Part shown: piece by piece, positions 41,412 to 52,417 of the stretch
How positions within the stretch are numbered: position 1 is the stretch's first letter
Layout of the letters: each line of letters starts with the position of its first letter
Source: Sphingobacterium phlebotomi
GTDB taxonomy: Bacteria > Bacteroidota > Bacteroidia > Sphingobacteriales > Sphingobacteriaceae
Direction of reading: 5' to 3'
Length of the DNA: 64,000 nucleotides
Assembly (NCBI RefSeq): GCF_008180195.1
Contig: NZ_VTAV01000013.1
Location: forward strand, 62,001 to 126,000
Translations under genes and position numbers: made by a program
The notes under the pieces: model-generated
What the model was told of the DNA's origin: nothing
The model's input: only the letters and a program-made list of their open reading frames with translations
The model's database searches: none

Positions 41412-44402
41412 TTATATTACTTCAATATTCACAGGGCCAAGCAAGCCCGAGGGCAATAATTTTTGATCCTTTTCAAATGAGATATTCGTACGGGTCAACC
41501 GTTCAGACGATTGTAGCCCTATATCGCCAATAAGTCTATTCGGCCATAAATTGATTACAGCAATTTCCAATCGGTTAGCACCTAACTTAACTGCGTGGGT
41601 AATGTCTACCCTCCAAGGAGAAGTCCATATCACCCCCAGATCTTTTCCATTTAATCTTACCGAAGCAATTTCCTTCACGACGCCAAGGTTGATGAATAAC
41701 TTCGTATACGACGTCATTTGCTTATCCACCTGAAAATCTTTCTGATAAATTGCTTTTCCCGAATAATATTTGATACTATCTAATGCATGTTGGCTCCAGT
41801 CCTGCAGTTGATCAAATGTTATTGTTTCCGGTCCTCCCCATTCTTTATCAAAGTCTACCGTCCAAGAGCCTGAAATCTCTTTTAAAACCTGCACATCCTT
41901 TAAATAATCAGGAAGAGCACTTAATGTGTTTCGTTTTTGTATTTTTTTAGGGAACAAGATAAAAAAGGATTCGAACGGTGCAAATTTCAACGAAATTTCC
42001 GTATGGTTGTCGATGTCTTTAAAAGCGATATCTCGGATTCGTTCGCCTTTCACGGGATGCCATATTTCGGGGTTACGCCCACTCATCCGAAATGTACATA
42101 CAGATTTTACTTCTTTATTAAGTCTATTCGAAACAAAGTAAATATCAGCCACGTCGTCCTTCCGATGAATAAAATCAATTGTATCAGATCCCAAATCTGA
42201 TACAAAATCCGGCGTAATACGTATATCGTTCAAAACTTCATGAGCAGTCTTCCCCCAATATACCCTACCGCTGCCATATCGGTTCATCAGAACGGTATGG
42301 CCATCACATTTTCCCCAGACATCCAAAACAATCTGTTGAATATGCTTATCCGACGCCGGAAAATTCAAAAGTCCAGAATCTTTTGTCGGTGGTTTTCCGA
42401 CAACAATCGCTCCCTCTTTTACCAAACCTTGAACCTTCCTTAATACAGCTTCTGGCATACTTTCATCGTCCGGCAAAATCAACACACTATACTGCATGCC
42501 GTCTGGTAAGGTTAACAATCCATCCTTTACTTTTAATCTTGTCAACAGAACCTCTTCATTACAAGCATCATAATCATACCCTTCCCCGAGTTGTTTGACC
42601 GAACCTTTTACGCCGACAACATTGGGAATAGTATCTCCATTGTAATAAAGGGCGTCCGCAATAAATTTTCCTTTCCGGAGTAAATACTGGCATCGGGCAA
42701 TATAATTGAGGAAATCAGCAGCGTATTCCCACCAGGTTACATTGGGATTAAAATGGGTACCGGCGTAATATTCGTACCCAGGTTTTCCATCCTGCGGTCT
42801 AGTAGCCGTAGAAGTATGGATTAATATCCGATTTATTCCTTCACAAAAAGCTCGGTCGGTAGATTGCTTCAATGTTGCTGGGGAGTCCTTCCAATGACGA
42901 TAGGTGGTAAAGGATTCCGCCGAAGCGAGAGGTTTACCATAAATATGGGCCGCAGAAGCCACCATCTTACAAACTTTATTATAACCATCGTCCAGTCTTC
43001 TTGTCCAATAAGATAGGTTCTCAGAAAGACCGTCTGGTTCATCATGCTTAATTCCTAACCAAAATTCTCCCGTCGGCAGATCACTGCGACCCAGATTCTT
43101 CATCCCATCCATCGACATAGAGGCTGATCGACTTGGCCCCGCCGATTCATTCTGAACTAACAAACCATTCTCATGACATAATTCCGCAAACTTCTTGTAA
43201 TGACCATCAGCCATACAATCTGCAACTGTTTTACGGTAATCTAACAAGAACCTCCCAGTCACATCCAACGTATCAACAATGTAACCTCCAAGTGCCGGTA
43301 AATACGGTGCAGGATCGTAGCCTCTGTAATGGATAAATTTCGCTATAATCTGGTCTGTCCAATTCGGGAAACCGTCCTCAAAACTGTCGTCCGCAAAAAA
43401 ATGGAGATTGAAGTCCTCTTTTTTTGCATCTTCCAGCAGAATCTTCCCCAAATGTTCAAATTGCTTAATTACGCCTTCACCATTCAACCATCCCACGGAA
43501 AGCCCGTCAGCTTCGGGCTGCGCTATAGATAATCTGGAACCGGTCATGCGATGACCGGTTCTAATGATCATCCAATCACCTTCAGGTACATCCCAATTTA
43601 ATGTACCATCAGCTGAAAAGTATTGCGTAAGATCAATAACACTATCTTTAGATACTGCTCCATCCGTCGGTAAACTTTCCAAGGGAATCGTTACCGTTTC
43701 CATCAATTCATCTGCCTTGAGCCCATGACTCGCATCTGCTCTGTTTGCACGAGTTGTAATATTATCTAGTCTTTCTTCATCTAGAATTTTCTCATTTCCT
43801 CTGTACGGAAAGGCAACGACTGCAGTATCCCTATAATCCAGCTCGTGTAGAGGAAGATCGATATAATTCTTGTATCCAGGTGCATTGTGCAAGTTGTTGT
43901 AACCTACCCGATTTCCCGGTAACGGAAGTCTGTCATGAAACTTGGTTGGTCCCGAGACTTTGAGTTCAGATTGTAAGTACCATCTTCCTGCTATATCAGG
44001 CGTAATCCAAGGGCCACCCATTGCCCATCCTGAGCACAGGTTAACACCAATTTTTATATTTAGGCTTTTCGCTCGGCGTAATGCATAGCAAAAAAGCTCC
44101 CGCCATTCATCAGAAAGAAACTGAACACCTACTGGCATATTCGACCCGGCAGAATTCACCAATAAAATATCCATGATTCCTTTGTCCTTGAATTCCGTCA
44201 AATCTCGCTCAATACCTTCCTTATCTATCAAACCATTAAGCCACCACCAATAACACCCCGCTTTATTTTCATCAGCCGGATTACTAAATCCTTGATAATA
44301 ATCAAGCAAGGGATCTGGTTCCGGAAAGGTCAAACCCTGCGAAAATATTTTTTTGGATACAGCTAACAGCGCAGTCGATGAAATAAACGTTCTTCTGTTC
44401 AT
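41412..44402 (-). CDS. Large exported glycoside hydrolase (GH106 alpha-L-rhamnosidase-like)
   Basis: 996 residues with an N-terminal MNRRTFISSTALLAVS signal that is of Tat type. The GH106-like N-terminal block is GCYWWWLNGLIDKEGIERDL, followed by RRAKSLNIKIGVNLCSGWAM, a deep (beta/alpha)8 core with SAGSNMPVG and FFADDSFEDGFP, and a C-terminal jelly-roll carbohydrate-binding module (LFINLGVVKEIASVRLNGKD, then LGVIWTSPWRVD). Such enzymes remove rhamnose or related residues from glycans. The catalytic residues were not traced, so the sugar specificity stays open. The downstream EEP gene follows by 42 bases. Confidence 0.82.
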   Translation of the reverse strand: MNRRTFISSTALLAVSKKIFSQGLTFPEPDPLLDYYQGFSNPADENKAGCYWWWLNGLIDKEGIERDLTEFKDKGIMDILLVNSAGSNMPVGVQFLSDEWRELFCYALRRAKSLNIKIGVNLCSGWAMGGPWITPDIAGRWYLQSELKVSGPTKFHDRLPLPGNRVGYNNLHNAPGYKNYIDLPLHELDYRDTAVVAFPYRGNEKILDEERLDNITTRANRADASHGLKADELMETVTIPLESLPTDGAVSKDSVIDLTQYFSADGTLNWDVPEGDWMIIRTGHRMTGSRLSIAQPEADGLSVGWLNGEGVIKQFEHLGKILLEDAKKEDFNLHFFADDSFEDGFPNWTDQIIAKFIHYRGYDPAPYLPALGGYIVDTLDVTGRFLLDYRKTVADCMADGHYKKFAELCHENGLLVQNESAGPSRSASMSMDGMKNLGRSDLPTGEFWLGIKHDEPDGLSENLSYWTRRLDDGYNKVCKMVASAAHIYGKPLASAESFTTYRHWKDSPATLKQSTDRAFCEGINRILIHTSTATRPQDGKPGYEYYAGTHFNPNVTWWEYAADFLNYIARCQYLLRKGKFIADALYYNGDTIPNVVGVKGSVKQLGEGYDYDACNEEVLLTRLKVKDGLLTLPDGMQYSVLILPDDESMPEAVLRKVQGLVKEGAIVVGKPPTKDSGLLNFPASDKHIQQIVLDVWGKCDGHTVLMNRYGSGRVYWGKTAHEVLNDIRITPDFVSDLGSDTIDFIHRKDDVADIYFVSNRLNKEVKSVCTFRMSGRNPEIWHPVKGERIRDIAFKDIDNHTEISLKFAPFESFFILFPKKIQKRNTLSALPDYLKDVQVLKEISGSWTVDFDKEWGGPETITFDQLQDWSQHALDSIKYYSGKAIYQKDFQVDKQMTSYTKLFINLGVVKEIASVRLNGKDLGVIWTSPWRVDITHAVKLGANRLEIAVINLWPNRLIGDIGLQSSERLTRTNISFEKDQKLLPSGLLGPVNIEVI

Positions 44403-44435
44403 GAAAATAACTTTATTTAGTGTTTATAGCTCATA

Positions 44436-46019
44436 TTAGTAACCCGCTGCCGAGCTCAACTCGGTAACGATGTCTACATGATTTTGTTCATAAGTTCTGC
44501 CAAATCGATCCGTCACCACGACCCTCAAGGTACTATTAGGATTATCAATCCTATACGTGTATAGATGTCTTGTGGTTGTACTATAGTTACTTGGATTTCT
44601 ATTCAATACACCTAAATGATAACCTTTAGACCACGCATCTTGATTTAACGGGCTACTTGTCGTTAAAGTCATATCACCCAGCTTGGCACCATCCATATAC
44701 ACCTCAACTTTCCAAGCCGGATCGGCATTCCAGACATTAGCGATTAATGTATTTCCTGGCTGTCCATAAGTAAAATAACCATATTGTCCCCCAAACGACA
44801 TATCACCCCAATGTAGTCTAAATTGAAAATCTCGCGGCAGTTTTGTGGGTTTATAAATCCAATCCTTAATAGTCGTACCTTCGATTTGAAAAATCATATA
44901 ACCATTCGGCGTACCATCACCGTTAATAGTCGATTTCCACCAAGCCCCACAAGTTGCCGCATGTACGTGCTCATATATTTCCTTGCCCGAAACGCTATGA
45001 ATATAATTTTCTGCGTAATGGGTGTGACCACTCATTAAATGCACGGTCTTAAAATCTTTAATCAGATTAAAAAACTGTGTTCTGGTAGAAAAATTGGTTC
45101 CTCTCAATGGCATATGGTAATACACAATTAACATTTTATCTTTAGGAACATGACTTAAATCTTGCTCCATCCAATGAATCTGTTCTTGACTTATTCCCAT
45201 ACTATAATCCGAAGTATTCGAAAAAACCACATTGTCCAGACAGACAAAGTGTACATCGCCCATGCTGAATGAATAGTTCGTAGGACCAAATACATTCTCA
45301 AACACCTCATTTGTTTTTACAGTACCACTGGAAAATTTATCGTGATTACCAATAGTGGTAAAGACCGGCATTGCTGTCGATCCCAGTCTTATTTTCATCG
45401 TATTCAATAGGCTAGCATTATCCGCCACCACATCGCCCAAAGATATTCCAATGACCGGTTGCGAAATCGTTGCTAACTCTGTTGTGACATCTATTAGCGT
45501 TTCTTCTGTAAACCTTCCTACCTCTGCTTGACTAGCGACCTGCGGATCGCCCAATCCAAACAAAACAAAATTCTTATCTACTGTTGTTCTTTTGTTTAAC
45601 GTAAAATTATGCTGTTGAGGATTATTAGACGTGTTCAACGTTTTATAGAATAAAGGTGCTTTTCTGTTGGACGATTCCACTGCAATTTCATATTCAGCCG
45701 GTGTAGAGTAATGTACAAATTTAGCGTTATTATCTTTTTTAAATTGATATACACCTTTGTTGTCCGTTTTTACTACCGTATATCCATCTGTAACAACCAC
45801 ATTTGCGATAGGGTTATTGGCCTCATCCAAAATATAACCATACACATTATTTCCGTTAACCAATTCCACCTGGGGTAGGTCGGGTTCATCATCACCTTTT
45901 CCATTACCCGGTCCATTGTCCCCACTTCCGTTGTTTTTCGAACAGCCGAGGATCAAAAAGGCTAAGATAAAGTGGAAGACAAATAGACCTCTCACATTTA
46001 CAAATATGCTCTTCATCAC
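44436..46019 (-). CDS. Calcineurin-like phosphoesterase lipoprotein with N- and C-terminal accessory domains
   Basis: 527 residues. The signal ends in the lipobox AFLILGCSKN, so it is a lipoprotein, followed by a Gly/Asp-rich spacer. A beta-sandwich (about 55-130, with YGYILDEANNPIANVVVTDG) precedes the metallophosphatase core: FGLGDPQ, ISLGDVVADN, TIGNHDKFS, VYYHMPL and LMSGHTHYAEN supply all metal ligands. A C-terminal beta domain follows (ending about 527). This matches the MetallophosN and MetallophosC layout seen in Bacteroidota polysaccharide loci. It probably removes phosphate or cleaves a phosphodiester from a surface-bound glycoconjugate. Its ATG shares a base with the BACON gene stop. 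Confidence 0.92.
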   Translation of the reverse strand: MMKSIFVNVRGLFVFHFILAFLILGCSKNNGSGDNGPGNGKGDDEPDLPQVELVNGNNVYGYILDEANNPIANVVVTDGYTVVKTDNKGVYQFKKDNNAKFVHYSTPAEYEIAVESSNRKAPLFYKTLNTSNNPQQHNFTLNKRTTVDKNFVLFGLGDPQVASQAEVGRFTEETLIDVTTELATISQPVIGISLGDVVADNASLLNTMKIRLGSTAMPVFTTIGNHDKFSSGTVKTNEVFENVFGPTNYSFSMGDVHFVCLDNVVFSNTSDYSMGISQEQIHWMEQDLSHVPKDKMLIVYYHMPLRGTNFSTRTQFFNLIKDFKTVHLMSGHTHYAENYIHSVSGKEIYEHVHAATCGAWWKSTINGDGTPNGYMIFQIEGTTIKDWIYKPTKLPRDFQFRLHWGDMSFGGQYGYFTYGQPGNTLIANVWNADPAWKVEVYMDGAKLGDMTLTTSSPLNQDAWSKGYHLGVLNRNPSNYSTTTRHLYTYRIDNPNSTLRVVVTDRFGRTYEQNHVDIVTELSSAAGY

Positions 46020-47290
46020 TATTTAATTACTTTAGAAATTTCAATATTGTCCAATAAGAATCTACCGTTGCCTGCATTTCTGGCTCTAAACTCAATTACC
46101 GTCTCTGCTGTTGCGCCCTCCACGATGATTTCCTTATCCGTCCAGCCTGGAGTCAAAGATATTTCGCGATTGGCATCATCCGATGTACCGGCGTTCAATA
46201 CGCGCACCGTAACGGTAGCGTTGGGATCCAAAGACCCACTTTCACTCCATCTGGCTGCGGTAAATTTCACTTTCACATCTGCCCAACCCGCTATCGCAGT
46301 CAGTGGCGGCGTAGCCAAATATCCGTCCGGACTAGCCGCTGTGCCTATCTTAATGTAACCAGGTCTTTCGTACACTCTTAGACCCGTCCATCCTTCTAAT
46401 CCCCTGGAAGCTACAAACGTGGGATGCATTGTCGCAAAATAATCTCCTGTACCATCTGTATTCCGCGTACCGCTGACAGCATATGCTGGATTTGGAGGAA
46501 GCACTCTCAGTCCTGCTTCTGTAGGCCAGGTCCCCACCAAATGTAATCCTTGAGCATTTCCTACATGATCCCCTCCTAACACCAAAAGATCAAAATCCTG
46601 TGATAAATATACCGTACCTATCGGGTCGTTGTTACCCTGCTCTCTCACCGCAGTATTCACAATCAATGTCTGACCTAAAATCTGTATGTTGAAAGTAACC
46701 TGCCCGTCTGTCGTCGGCGTTCCGGTAATCGGCAACCTTACTTCTCCGTTTTCGGAAGACATATCCACGTCGGTATTAGACACTTGAATACCAGCAGATC
46801 CGATACCGCTAATTTGGGTACTTACCGAGACCCCTTCTTCTAAACCTCCTTTATTATAAGGTATCACAAGATAAGTGTCTTCCAAGGGAAAGTTAGAGAC
46901 CAGTCCAGCCGTGAAATAGGGTGTGCCGAAGATTACCTTGCCTTCCTCTTGGCTGATATTAATTAAAGCCTCTTTTTCTCCGGATACAATCTTGATAATA
47001 CCATTTCGCATATCCCCTACATTCCGGGATGCTGTTACATTGACGATCTGCACCGTCTCTCCATCGCCCACCCCTTCTATTGGGTCTACGGACACCCAAT
47101 CCGCCTCGCTCAAATCAATAGACCAGGAGCCATTTGCCCTTACGGTAAATGTTTCGTTAGATTCTTCATAAGCAAAACTAAGCTGATCTGTATCTCGTTT
47201 TAAAAACAGTGCGCTGTTTTCATCTTTCGAGCACGAGAGTACGAAAAAGAATAACAATCCAGCTATCCCCATATAATAAAAATTCTTCAT
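46019..47290 (-). CDS. BACON-domain surface lipoprotein, probable glycan-binding protein
   Basis: 423 residues. The signal peptide ends in the lipobox FFVLSCSKDE. A BACON domain follows (about 30-110, with ANGSWSIDLSEADWVSVDP), then a second beta-sandwich, and a C-terminal jelly-roll-like domain with conserved strand ends (GNGRFLLDNIEISKVIK). Located directly after SusD, as are the surface glycan-binding proteins of polysaccharide loci. No enzymatic motif is seen. Confidence 0.82.
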   Translation of the reverse strand: MKNFYYMGIAGLLFFFVLSCSKDENSALFLKRDTDQLSFAYEESNETFTVRANGSWSIDLSEADWVSVDPIEGVGDGETVQIVNVTASRNVGDMRNGIIKIVSGEKEALINISQEEGKVIFGTPYFTAGLVSNFPLEDTYLVIPYNKGGLEEGVSVSTQISGIGSAGIQVSNTDVDMSSENGEVRLPITGTPTTDGQVTFNIQILGQTLIVNTAVREQGNNDPIGTVYLSQDFDLLVLGGDHVGNAQGLHLVGTWPTEAGLRVLPPNPAYAVSGTRNTDGTGDYFATMHPTFVASRGLEGWTGLRVYERPGYIKIGTAASPDGYLATPPLTAIAGWADVKVKFTAARWSESGSLDPNATVTVRVLNAGTSDDANREISLTPGWTDKEIIVEGATAETVIEFRARNAGNGRFLLDNIEISKVIK

Positions 47291-47301
47291 AACAATATAG
47301 T

Positions 47302-49116
47302 TTACTCCCAGTGACGGTTCTGTTTAAGATTCTCATTCATTTGTAAAGCGGTAGTAGGAATTGGTCTCAGATATTTTTTATCGGACCATTCGCGGTTCTG
47401 CTGAAATCCGAACTCTAAATTGCCCGATGTGCCATTTGTCAGTCTATAAGTCGAACCTAATACAACATAAACTACACCCGGTACTCTAGAAGCCGCAGGA
47501 GGTTCTGCATCTACAACAGCCACGTCCATGATTCCGTCATTGTTCAAATCATAAGGTGTGTCTTTCGCAGCAAAATAAATCCCGTTCCAAGTCTGTGCAG
47601 TCTTATCACCCAATTTCCATCTCATCAGATCATCATATCGTAGGTTTTCATGTGCTAACTCTACTGTCCTTTCCCGTCTAATTTCCAATAACCACATATC
47701 CGATATATTATGGTAATAATTAGCCAAATAGGAGTCCACCGAAGTAGGTGGAGTACCATTGACACCAGCACGCTCCCGCAATAGCCGAATAGAATTATTC
47801 CATTCCGGTATGCCAAATTCACGGAGTTCAGCTTTAGCTTCCGCATAGTTTAGCAACACTTCTGCATAACGGAACATGGGAGCCGAATTGTAGGATGTGG
47901 CAATACCCACATGCACATCATCATCAATAGCCCACTTGATCAATTGGTAGCCTGTAGAAGTCAGTGCAAAATTCGGTGCATCTTTCCTGACTGTGCCACC
48001 TACCCTCCGTTCATAATCCGGACCGACAACGGTTTGTTTTAGTCTATTGTCGCGGTTTACAAAATTCTCTTGATAGCTCTTGGTCATATAATTTGGGTCG
48101 TCAGTAAAACGAGAGCCATCCAAGTGGAGATAATGGTTCACAAAATCCTGGGTTAACGACCAGTTATTACCAAAGGAAGCGGAGAAAAGTTTCCAGGTCA
48201 TGGAGTGCATACGTACATCTGTCTGAAACTTGATGCCCAAAATAACTTCTCTGGTATTCAGTGCTTCCGAAGTGAACAATGATCGGTATTGTGTACCGAC
48301 ATTAGCAGGATTATTCACCAACCCATACACCTGTGCATCCATTAAGGTTTGTGCTGCATTCGCCGCCTCTCTCAAAAATAGATTCGCACCTTGATCGCCA
48401 TCTTCCCAATCTTTCTCAGTAGAAAGATTTTTGGGATGGTATTTACGATATGTTCCTTCAAATAGGCAAACTCTAGATTTGAATGCCAAAGCCACCCATT
48501 TATTAATCACGGTTGAACTCGCTACATATCTCGGATCCGTAGAACAATTTTCAGCTGCAAAACTCAAGTCTTCCAGTACTTTTTGCATGACATATTCCCG
48601 GCTATCTCTCGGTTTTTTAAGTAACTCTTCCTCATCGACTTCTAGCGCTTTATCATACCAAGGTACATCTCCAAAAGTCTGTACTATCCCATAGTAGAAA
48701 TATGCTCTCCAAAATCGTCCAACTCCTTCATAATGTCGGTAGACTTCATCTGACACGTTAGCTCGGGCCTTGGGTAGATTGTCCAAGAAATAATTTACGT
48801 TTCGCAGTTCGGACCATGTACCGCTCGATCCCCCACTCCATCCACCTTGCAAATCAGCCGTCCATGTATCTCTGATCAAAAAAGCAGTAGAAGTTCTCGT
48901 CGCTGTAATATCACTATACTGATCTCCCCAAGCCAACGTTTCCTCACTAGGCATATGTCTTTGGATAAAACCATTGGCATACAGCTCCAGATCGGCCTCC
49001 TTTGTCATAAAGTTTATTGAACCTATTTCGTTTTCCGGCTCCCTTGTCAAAAATTTCTCGCATGATGTTGTTACCCCTATTAACAGCACACCATATAGAA
49101 AAAATATCTTCTTCAT
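47302..49116 (-). CDS. SusD/RagB-family nutrient-binding lipoprotein
   Basis: 604 residues with lipobox GVTTSCEKFL. Typical SusD features are the N-terminal REPENEIGS, the TPR-like helices (GVGRFWRAYFYYGIVQTFGDVPWYDKAL), FRYAEVLLNYAEAKAELREFG and RRERTVELAHENLRYDDLMRW, and the C-terminal YLRPIPTTALQMNENLKQN. It caps the SusC barrel and binds the glycan at the outer membrane. It is 10 bases after susC and 11 before the BACON gene. Confidence 0.95.
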   Translation of the reverse strand: MKKIFFLYGVLLIGVTTSCEKFLTREPENEIGSINFMTKEADLELYANGFIQRHMPSEETLAWGDQYSDITATRTSTAFLIRDTWTADLQGGWSGGSSGTWSELRNVNYFLDNLPKARANVSDEVYRHYEGVGRFWRAYFYYGIVQTFGDVPWYDKALEVDEEELLKKPRDSREYVMQKVLEDLSFAAENCSTDPRYVASSTVINKWVALAFKSRVCLFEGTYRKYHPKNLSTEKDWEDGDQGANLFLREAANAAQTLMDAQVYGLVNNPANVGTQYRSLFTSEALNTREVILGIKFQTDVRMHSMTWKLFSASFGNNWSLTQDFVNHYLHLDGSRFTDDPNYMTKSYQENFVNRDNRLKQTVVGPDYERRVGGTVRKDAPNFALTSTGYQLIKWAIDDDVHVGIATSYNSAPMFRYAEVLLNYAEAKAELREFGIPEWNNSIRLLRERAGVNGTPPTSVDSYLANYYHNISDMWLLEIRRERTVELAHENLRYDDLMRWKLGDKTAQTWNGIYFAAKDTPYDLNNDGIMDVAVVDAEPPAASRVPGVVYVVLGSTYRLTNGTSGNLEFGFQQNREWSDKKYLRPIPTTALQMNENLKQNRHWE

Positions 49117-49126
49117 ATCTCGTTGT

Positions 49127-52100
49127 TTACAATGTTAAATTTAACCCTAATGAAAATGTCCTTAGCATTGGATAACCATACCCATCTCCATCAGTACCTG
49201 AGGTAGATCTAAAGTCTGTGTCCCCTGCATGGATAACCTCCGGATCGAAGCTTTTTGTACGTTTGTAAAGTGGAGACCAGGTAAATACATTCTCGCCCGA
49301 AACGAAAACTTTTACTTGTTGAAATCCATATTTGGATGCAAAGGATTGCCTCAACGTATAATCGATTTGAAAGTTCTTCAACCTTAGATAGGCAGCATTC
49401 TGCAAGAACCTATCATTGGTCACGGTCATAGCTCTGTTCGCATTTTGAGCTAAATATCCTCTATAGCGCGGCCAGTAAGCATTTTCATTTTGGTTCTCTT
49501 CCGTCCAGACATTATCACCCACATGCTCTTTTAACATATAACCATAAGGTCTACTGTACTGTCCCCAGAAATAAGCTGATTCCCGTGCCGGATACCAATC
49601 TCTCCTACCTACTCCTTGAAAAAATGCACTTAACCCGATGTTATTCCAAGACATATTTACGTGAAATCCGTATTGCATCCTGATTGATGAATTCCCGATA
49701 ATCCTTTGATCTCCTGGGTCGCCCACGGTATTCGCACCTTGATTGATCTCTCCGTCTTCATTCAAATCTAGAAATTTCATATCACCAGGTTTTAAAATAT
49801 TGCTACCAGATACAGGAATCCTAGATTGGTCCACACCATAGTTGTTGATCTCATCTTGGTCTCTAAACAAACCTCCAACAGAATACCCCCATATCTCGCC
49901 TATCTCCATACCTTCGTAATACGTCATAGACAACAGTTTTTCATTGTTATTAAACTTTGTCACCCAACTTCTGTTATCCCACAACATCCCTCTCACACCG
50001 TAATTGAATGGCTTCCCCGCCAAAGAAAACTGATCTCTCCATTCCAGCGAAACCTCCCAACCTTTAGTTTTCAAGTCCGCATAGTTACCTCTTGGCACTG
50101 TTGCACCAAATACATGAGGCAACTCCGGCCCGAGCGTAAACATATCTGTCGTATAGCGCTGGTAATAGTCAAATACCAAAGACATCCGGTTATTAAGCAC
50201 ATTCAAATCTACTCCCACATCATAAGTCGTGGAGCGCTCCCATGTTAACGATTCTGGGATATTAGCCGGCATATACGTATAGGGTACCAATCCATCATTA
50301 ATAATATAGGAGGTCCGTGCAATATTCATTGTAGGAATGAAAAGAAAAGGATCCACATTTCCATTACCTAAACTTCCTACCGAAGCCCTAAATTTCAAAT
50401 CCGAAATCCAATTGACATTATCCTTGATGAAAGATTCATCCGATGCTCTCCATGCCACGGAAGCCGAGGGGAAAAATCCCCATTGTTGATTTGTTGGGAA
50501 TTTCGACGACCCGTCGTAGCGCCCACTGAATTCTGCTAAATATTTTCCTTTATAGTTATAATTCACCCTAAACAAAGCTCCGGCATAAGCCCATTCCTCA
50601 CCCGTTTGGTTGAGGGTATAAAAATCACCATCCATCAATGCAAAGCTTGGTTTATCCGGATAGAGCAGACCTCTTCGGTATGCCATTTGGTTTCTCGTTA
50701 TTTTTTCTTCGATATTAAATCCTGCAAGGATATTCAAAGAATGGTCCTCATTATTAAATTGGGGGATATAGTTCAATGTAGCATTGGATGCTATGTATTG
50801 ATTGGTATAGTTCCAAACTTCCAAAGAGCTAAATGTTTGTCTGGATTTCATGATAGCCGGCCCTGTATAAAAATCATACATATTCTCCACACGGGTTCTA
50901 TCTGAGTGATTATAAAGATAGGTGAAGTCTGCTTTTGCAATTAGGCTATTGGGTATAATGTCATAAGTTAACGTAGTCGTATTGCGCAAATCGAACTTGT
51001 TGTTTTTCTGATAAGATGTACCTTCTACGAAACCAGCCCAGCCCATGTACACAGCTGCCTCCGTCCAAGTACCATCGAGATTTTTCTCCAAGGTCATGGG
51101 ATATCCTTGGTGTTCCAACATCCGCGGTAACAATTGCCTATCGTACATCACCATCGGCTGGTGGATATTACGACGGATGAAATCTGTATTGTTATTCAGC
51201 ACCAGATTAGGTAAAATTTTAACCTCTCCTTTTGCACGGAAATTGTATTGTCTATAGTTTTCGTTACCCGCATTATATATCCCATCTTGATCGTAGACTC
51301 GTCCCGAGACATAATAATTAGCGTTATCGCCTCCTCCCGTTACAGACACGTTGTGCTCACTGCTTAAATTATAGTCTTTATAGATAATATCAAACCAATT
51401 CGTATTCCCGAAATATTCATACTCCCCAAGGCTATTCACCCGCATCTTTTCAAACGAATCGTCCGAATTTCGTTTTACCAGCTCATTGTACCAATCCGTC
51501 GAATATTTAAAAACATTATTAATCCCCGCAGGAGGTGTACCTAGATCCATACCTTCCATATAGGCTTTATACCAGCCATCCGTCCACTCCAATCCATTGT
51601 CAACGATATTATTTTCCATTTTCACAATCCTATCATTGACTGTATATCCGCCACTATAGCTGACTCTCGGTTTGCCCTGCTTCGCCCTTTTGGTGGTAAT
51701 CAAAACAACCCCAAATGCACCTCTGGCACCGTAAATAGCCGCCGAAGACGCATCTTTTAAAACCGATACACTTTCTACATCATCCGGGTTTACCGTTGTC
51801 ATATCTCCCTCGACACCATCTATCAAAATCAATGCAGAGCCACCAGCGCCGATACTACCCTGTCCACGGATATTCAATGTTGCGCCTCTAGATGGCTTAC
51901 CATCTCTCATGCTTATGTTCAGCCCCGGCATCTGCCCCTGCAAGGCACGAGAAATATTCATGTTTCCCCTGTTCTGTAACTTGTCGCCGCTGATCTGATC
52001 TACTGCTCCTACCAAATCTCTTCTCTTCGCTGTACCATACCCGATGACCACTACTTCATCCAGATTTTTCTCCTCTGCAGTCAGTACAAATCGTAAGGAC

Positions 52101-52360
52101 TTTTCATCTTTATAAAAGAATATCTCTTCTTTATATCCAATGAGGCTGACGGTAATTACGTCCCCTCTATTTACGCTTACAGAAAACTCCCCGCTTGGAT
52201 TTGTTGTTGTCGTTACTCCCTTAGAAACCGATACCGTAGCACTCTGTAGTGGTGCCCCATCTGCTCCAAGTACAACGCCGTCCACAGTCCTGGTTTGCTG
52301 TGCATAAGAACACATAAAAATCATCGCCAGGATGCTGAGTAAATAGATTTTCTTTTTCAT
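49127..52360 (-). CDS. SusC/RagA-family TonB-dependent outer-membrane transporter
   Basis: 1077 residues. A signal peptide (ending SYAQ) is followed by a carboxypeptidase-like regulatory domain (about 23-100, with PSGEFSVSV), the TonB-box-like DEVVVIGYGT, a plug domain with GAVDQISGDKLQNRG, VDGVEGDM and VSVLKDASSAAIYGARGAFGVVLITTK, and a 22-strand barrel ending in RTFSLGLNLTL. It imports oligosaccharides with SusD. The region upstream, 52361-52417, contains a TAACAAA direct repeat but no clear promoter. Confidence 0.96.
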   Translation of the reverse strand: MKKKIYLLSILAMIFMCSYAQQTRTVDGVVLGADGAPLQSATVSVSKGVTTTTNPSGEFSVSVNRGDVITVSLIGYKEEIFFYKDEKSLRFVLTAEEKNLDEVVVIGYGTAKRRDLVGAVDQISGDKLQNRGNMNISRALQGQMPGLNISMRDGKPSRGATLNIRGQGSIGAGGSALILIDGVEGDMTTVNPDDVESVSVLKDASSAAIYGARGAFGVVLITTKRAKQGKPRVSYSGGYTVNDRIVKMENNIVDNGLEWTDGWYKAYMEGMDLGTPPAGINNVFKYSTDWYNELVKRNSDDSFEKMRVNSLGEYEYFGNTNWFDIIYKDYNLSSEHNVSVTGGGDNANYYVSGRVYDQDGIYNAGNENYRQYNFRAKGEVKILPNLVLNNNTDFIRRNIHQPMVMYDRQLLPRMLEHQGYPMTLEKNLDGTWTEAAVYMGWAGFVEGTSYQKNNKFDLRNTTTLTYDIIPNSLIAKADFTYLYNHSDRTRVENMYDFYTGPAIMKSRQTFSSLEVWNYTNQYIASNATLNYIPQFNNEDHSLNILAGFNIEEKITRNQMAYRRGLLYPDKPSFALMDGDFYTLNQTGEEWAYAGALFRVNYNYKGKYLAEFSGRYDGSSKFPTNQQWGFFPSASVAWRASDESFIKDNVNWISDLKFRASVGSLGNGNVDPFLFIPTMNIARTSYIINDGLVPYTYMPANIPESLTWERSTTYDVGVDLNVLNNRMSLVFDYYQRYTTDMFTLGPELPHVFGATVPRGNYADLKTKGWEVSLEWRDQFSLAGKPFNYGVRGMLWDNRSWVTKFNNNEKLLSMTYYEGMEIGEIWGYSVGGLFRDQDEINNYGVDQSRIPVSGSNILKPGDMKFLDLNEDGEINQGANTVGDPGDQRIIGNSSIRMQYGFHVNMSWNNIGLSAFFQGVGRRDWYPARESAYFWGQYSRPYGYMLKEHVGDNVWTEENQNENAYWPRYRGYLAQNANRAMTVTNDRFLQNAAYLRLKNFQIDYTLRQSFASKYGFQQVKVFVSGENVFTWSPLYKRTKSFDPEVIHAGDTDFRSTSGTDGDGYGYPMLRTFSLGLNLTL

Positions 52361-52417
52361 ACACGTTTTTGTTAAATTCTTTGTTAGTTAATTCACATCC
52401 ATCAGAAATCAGCCACC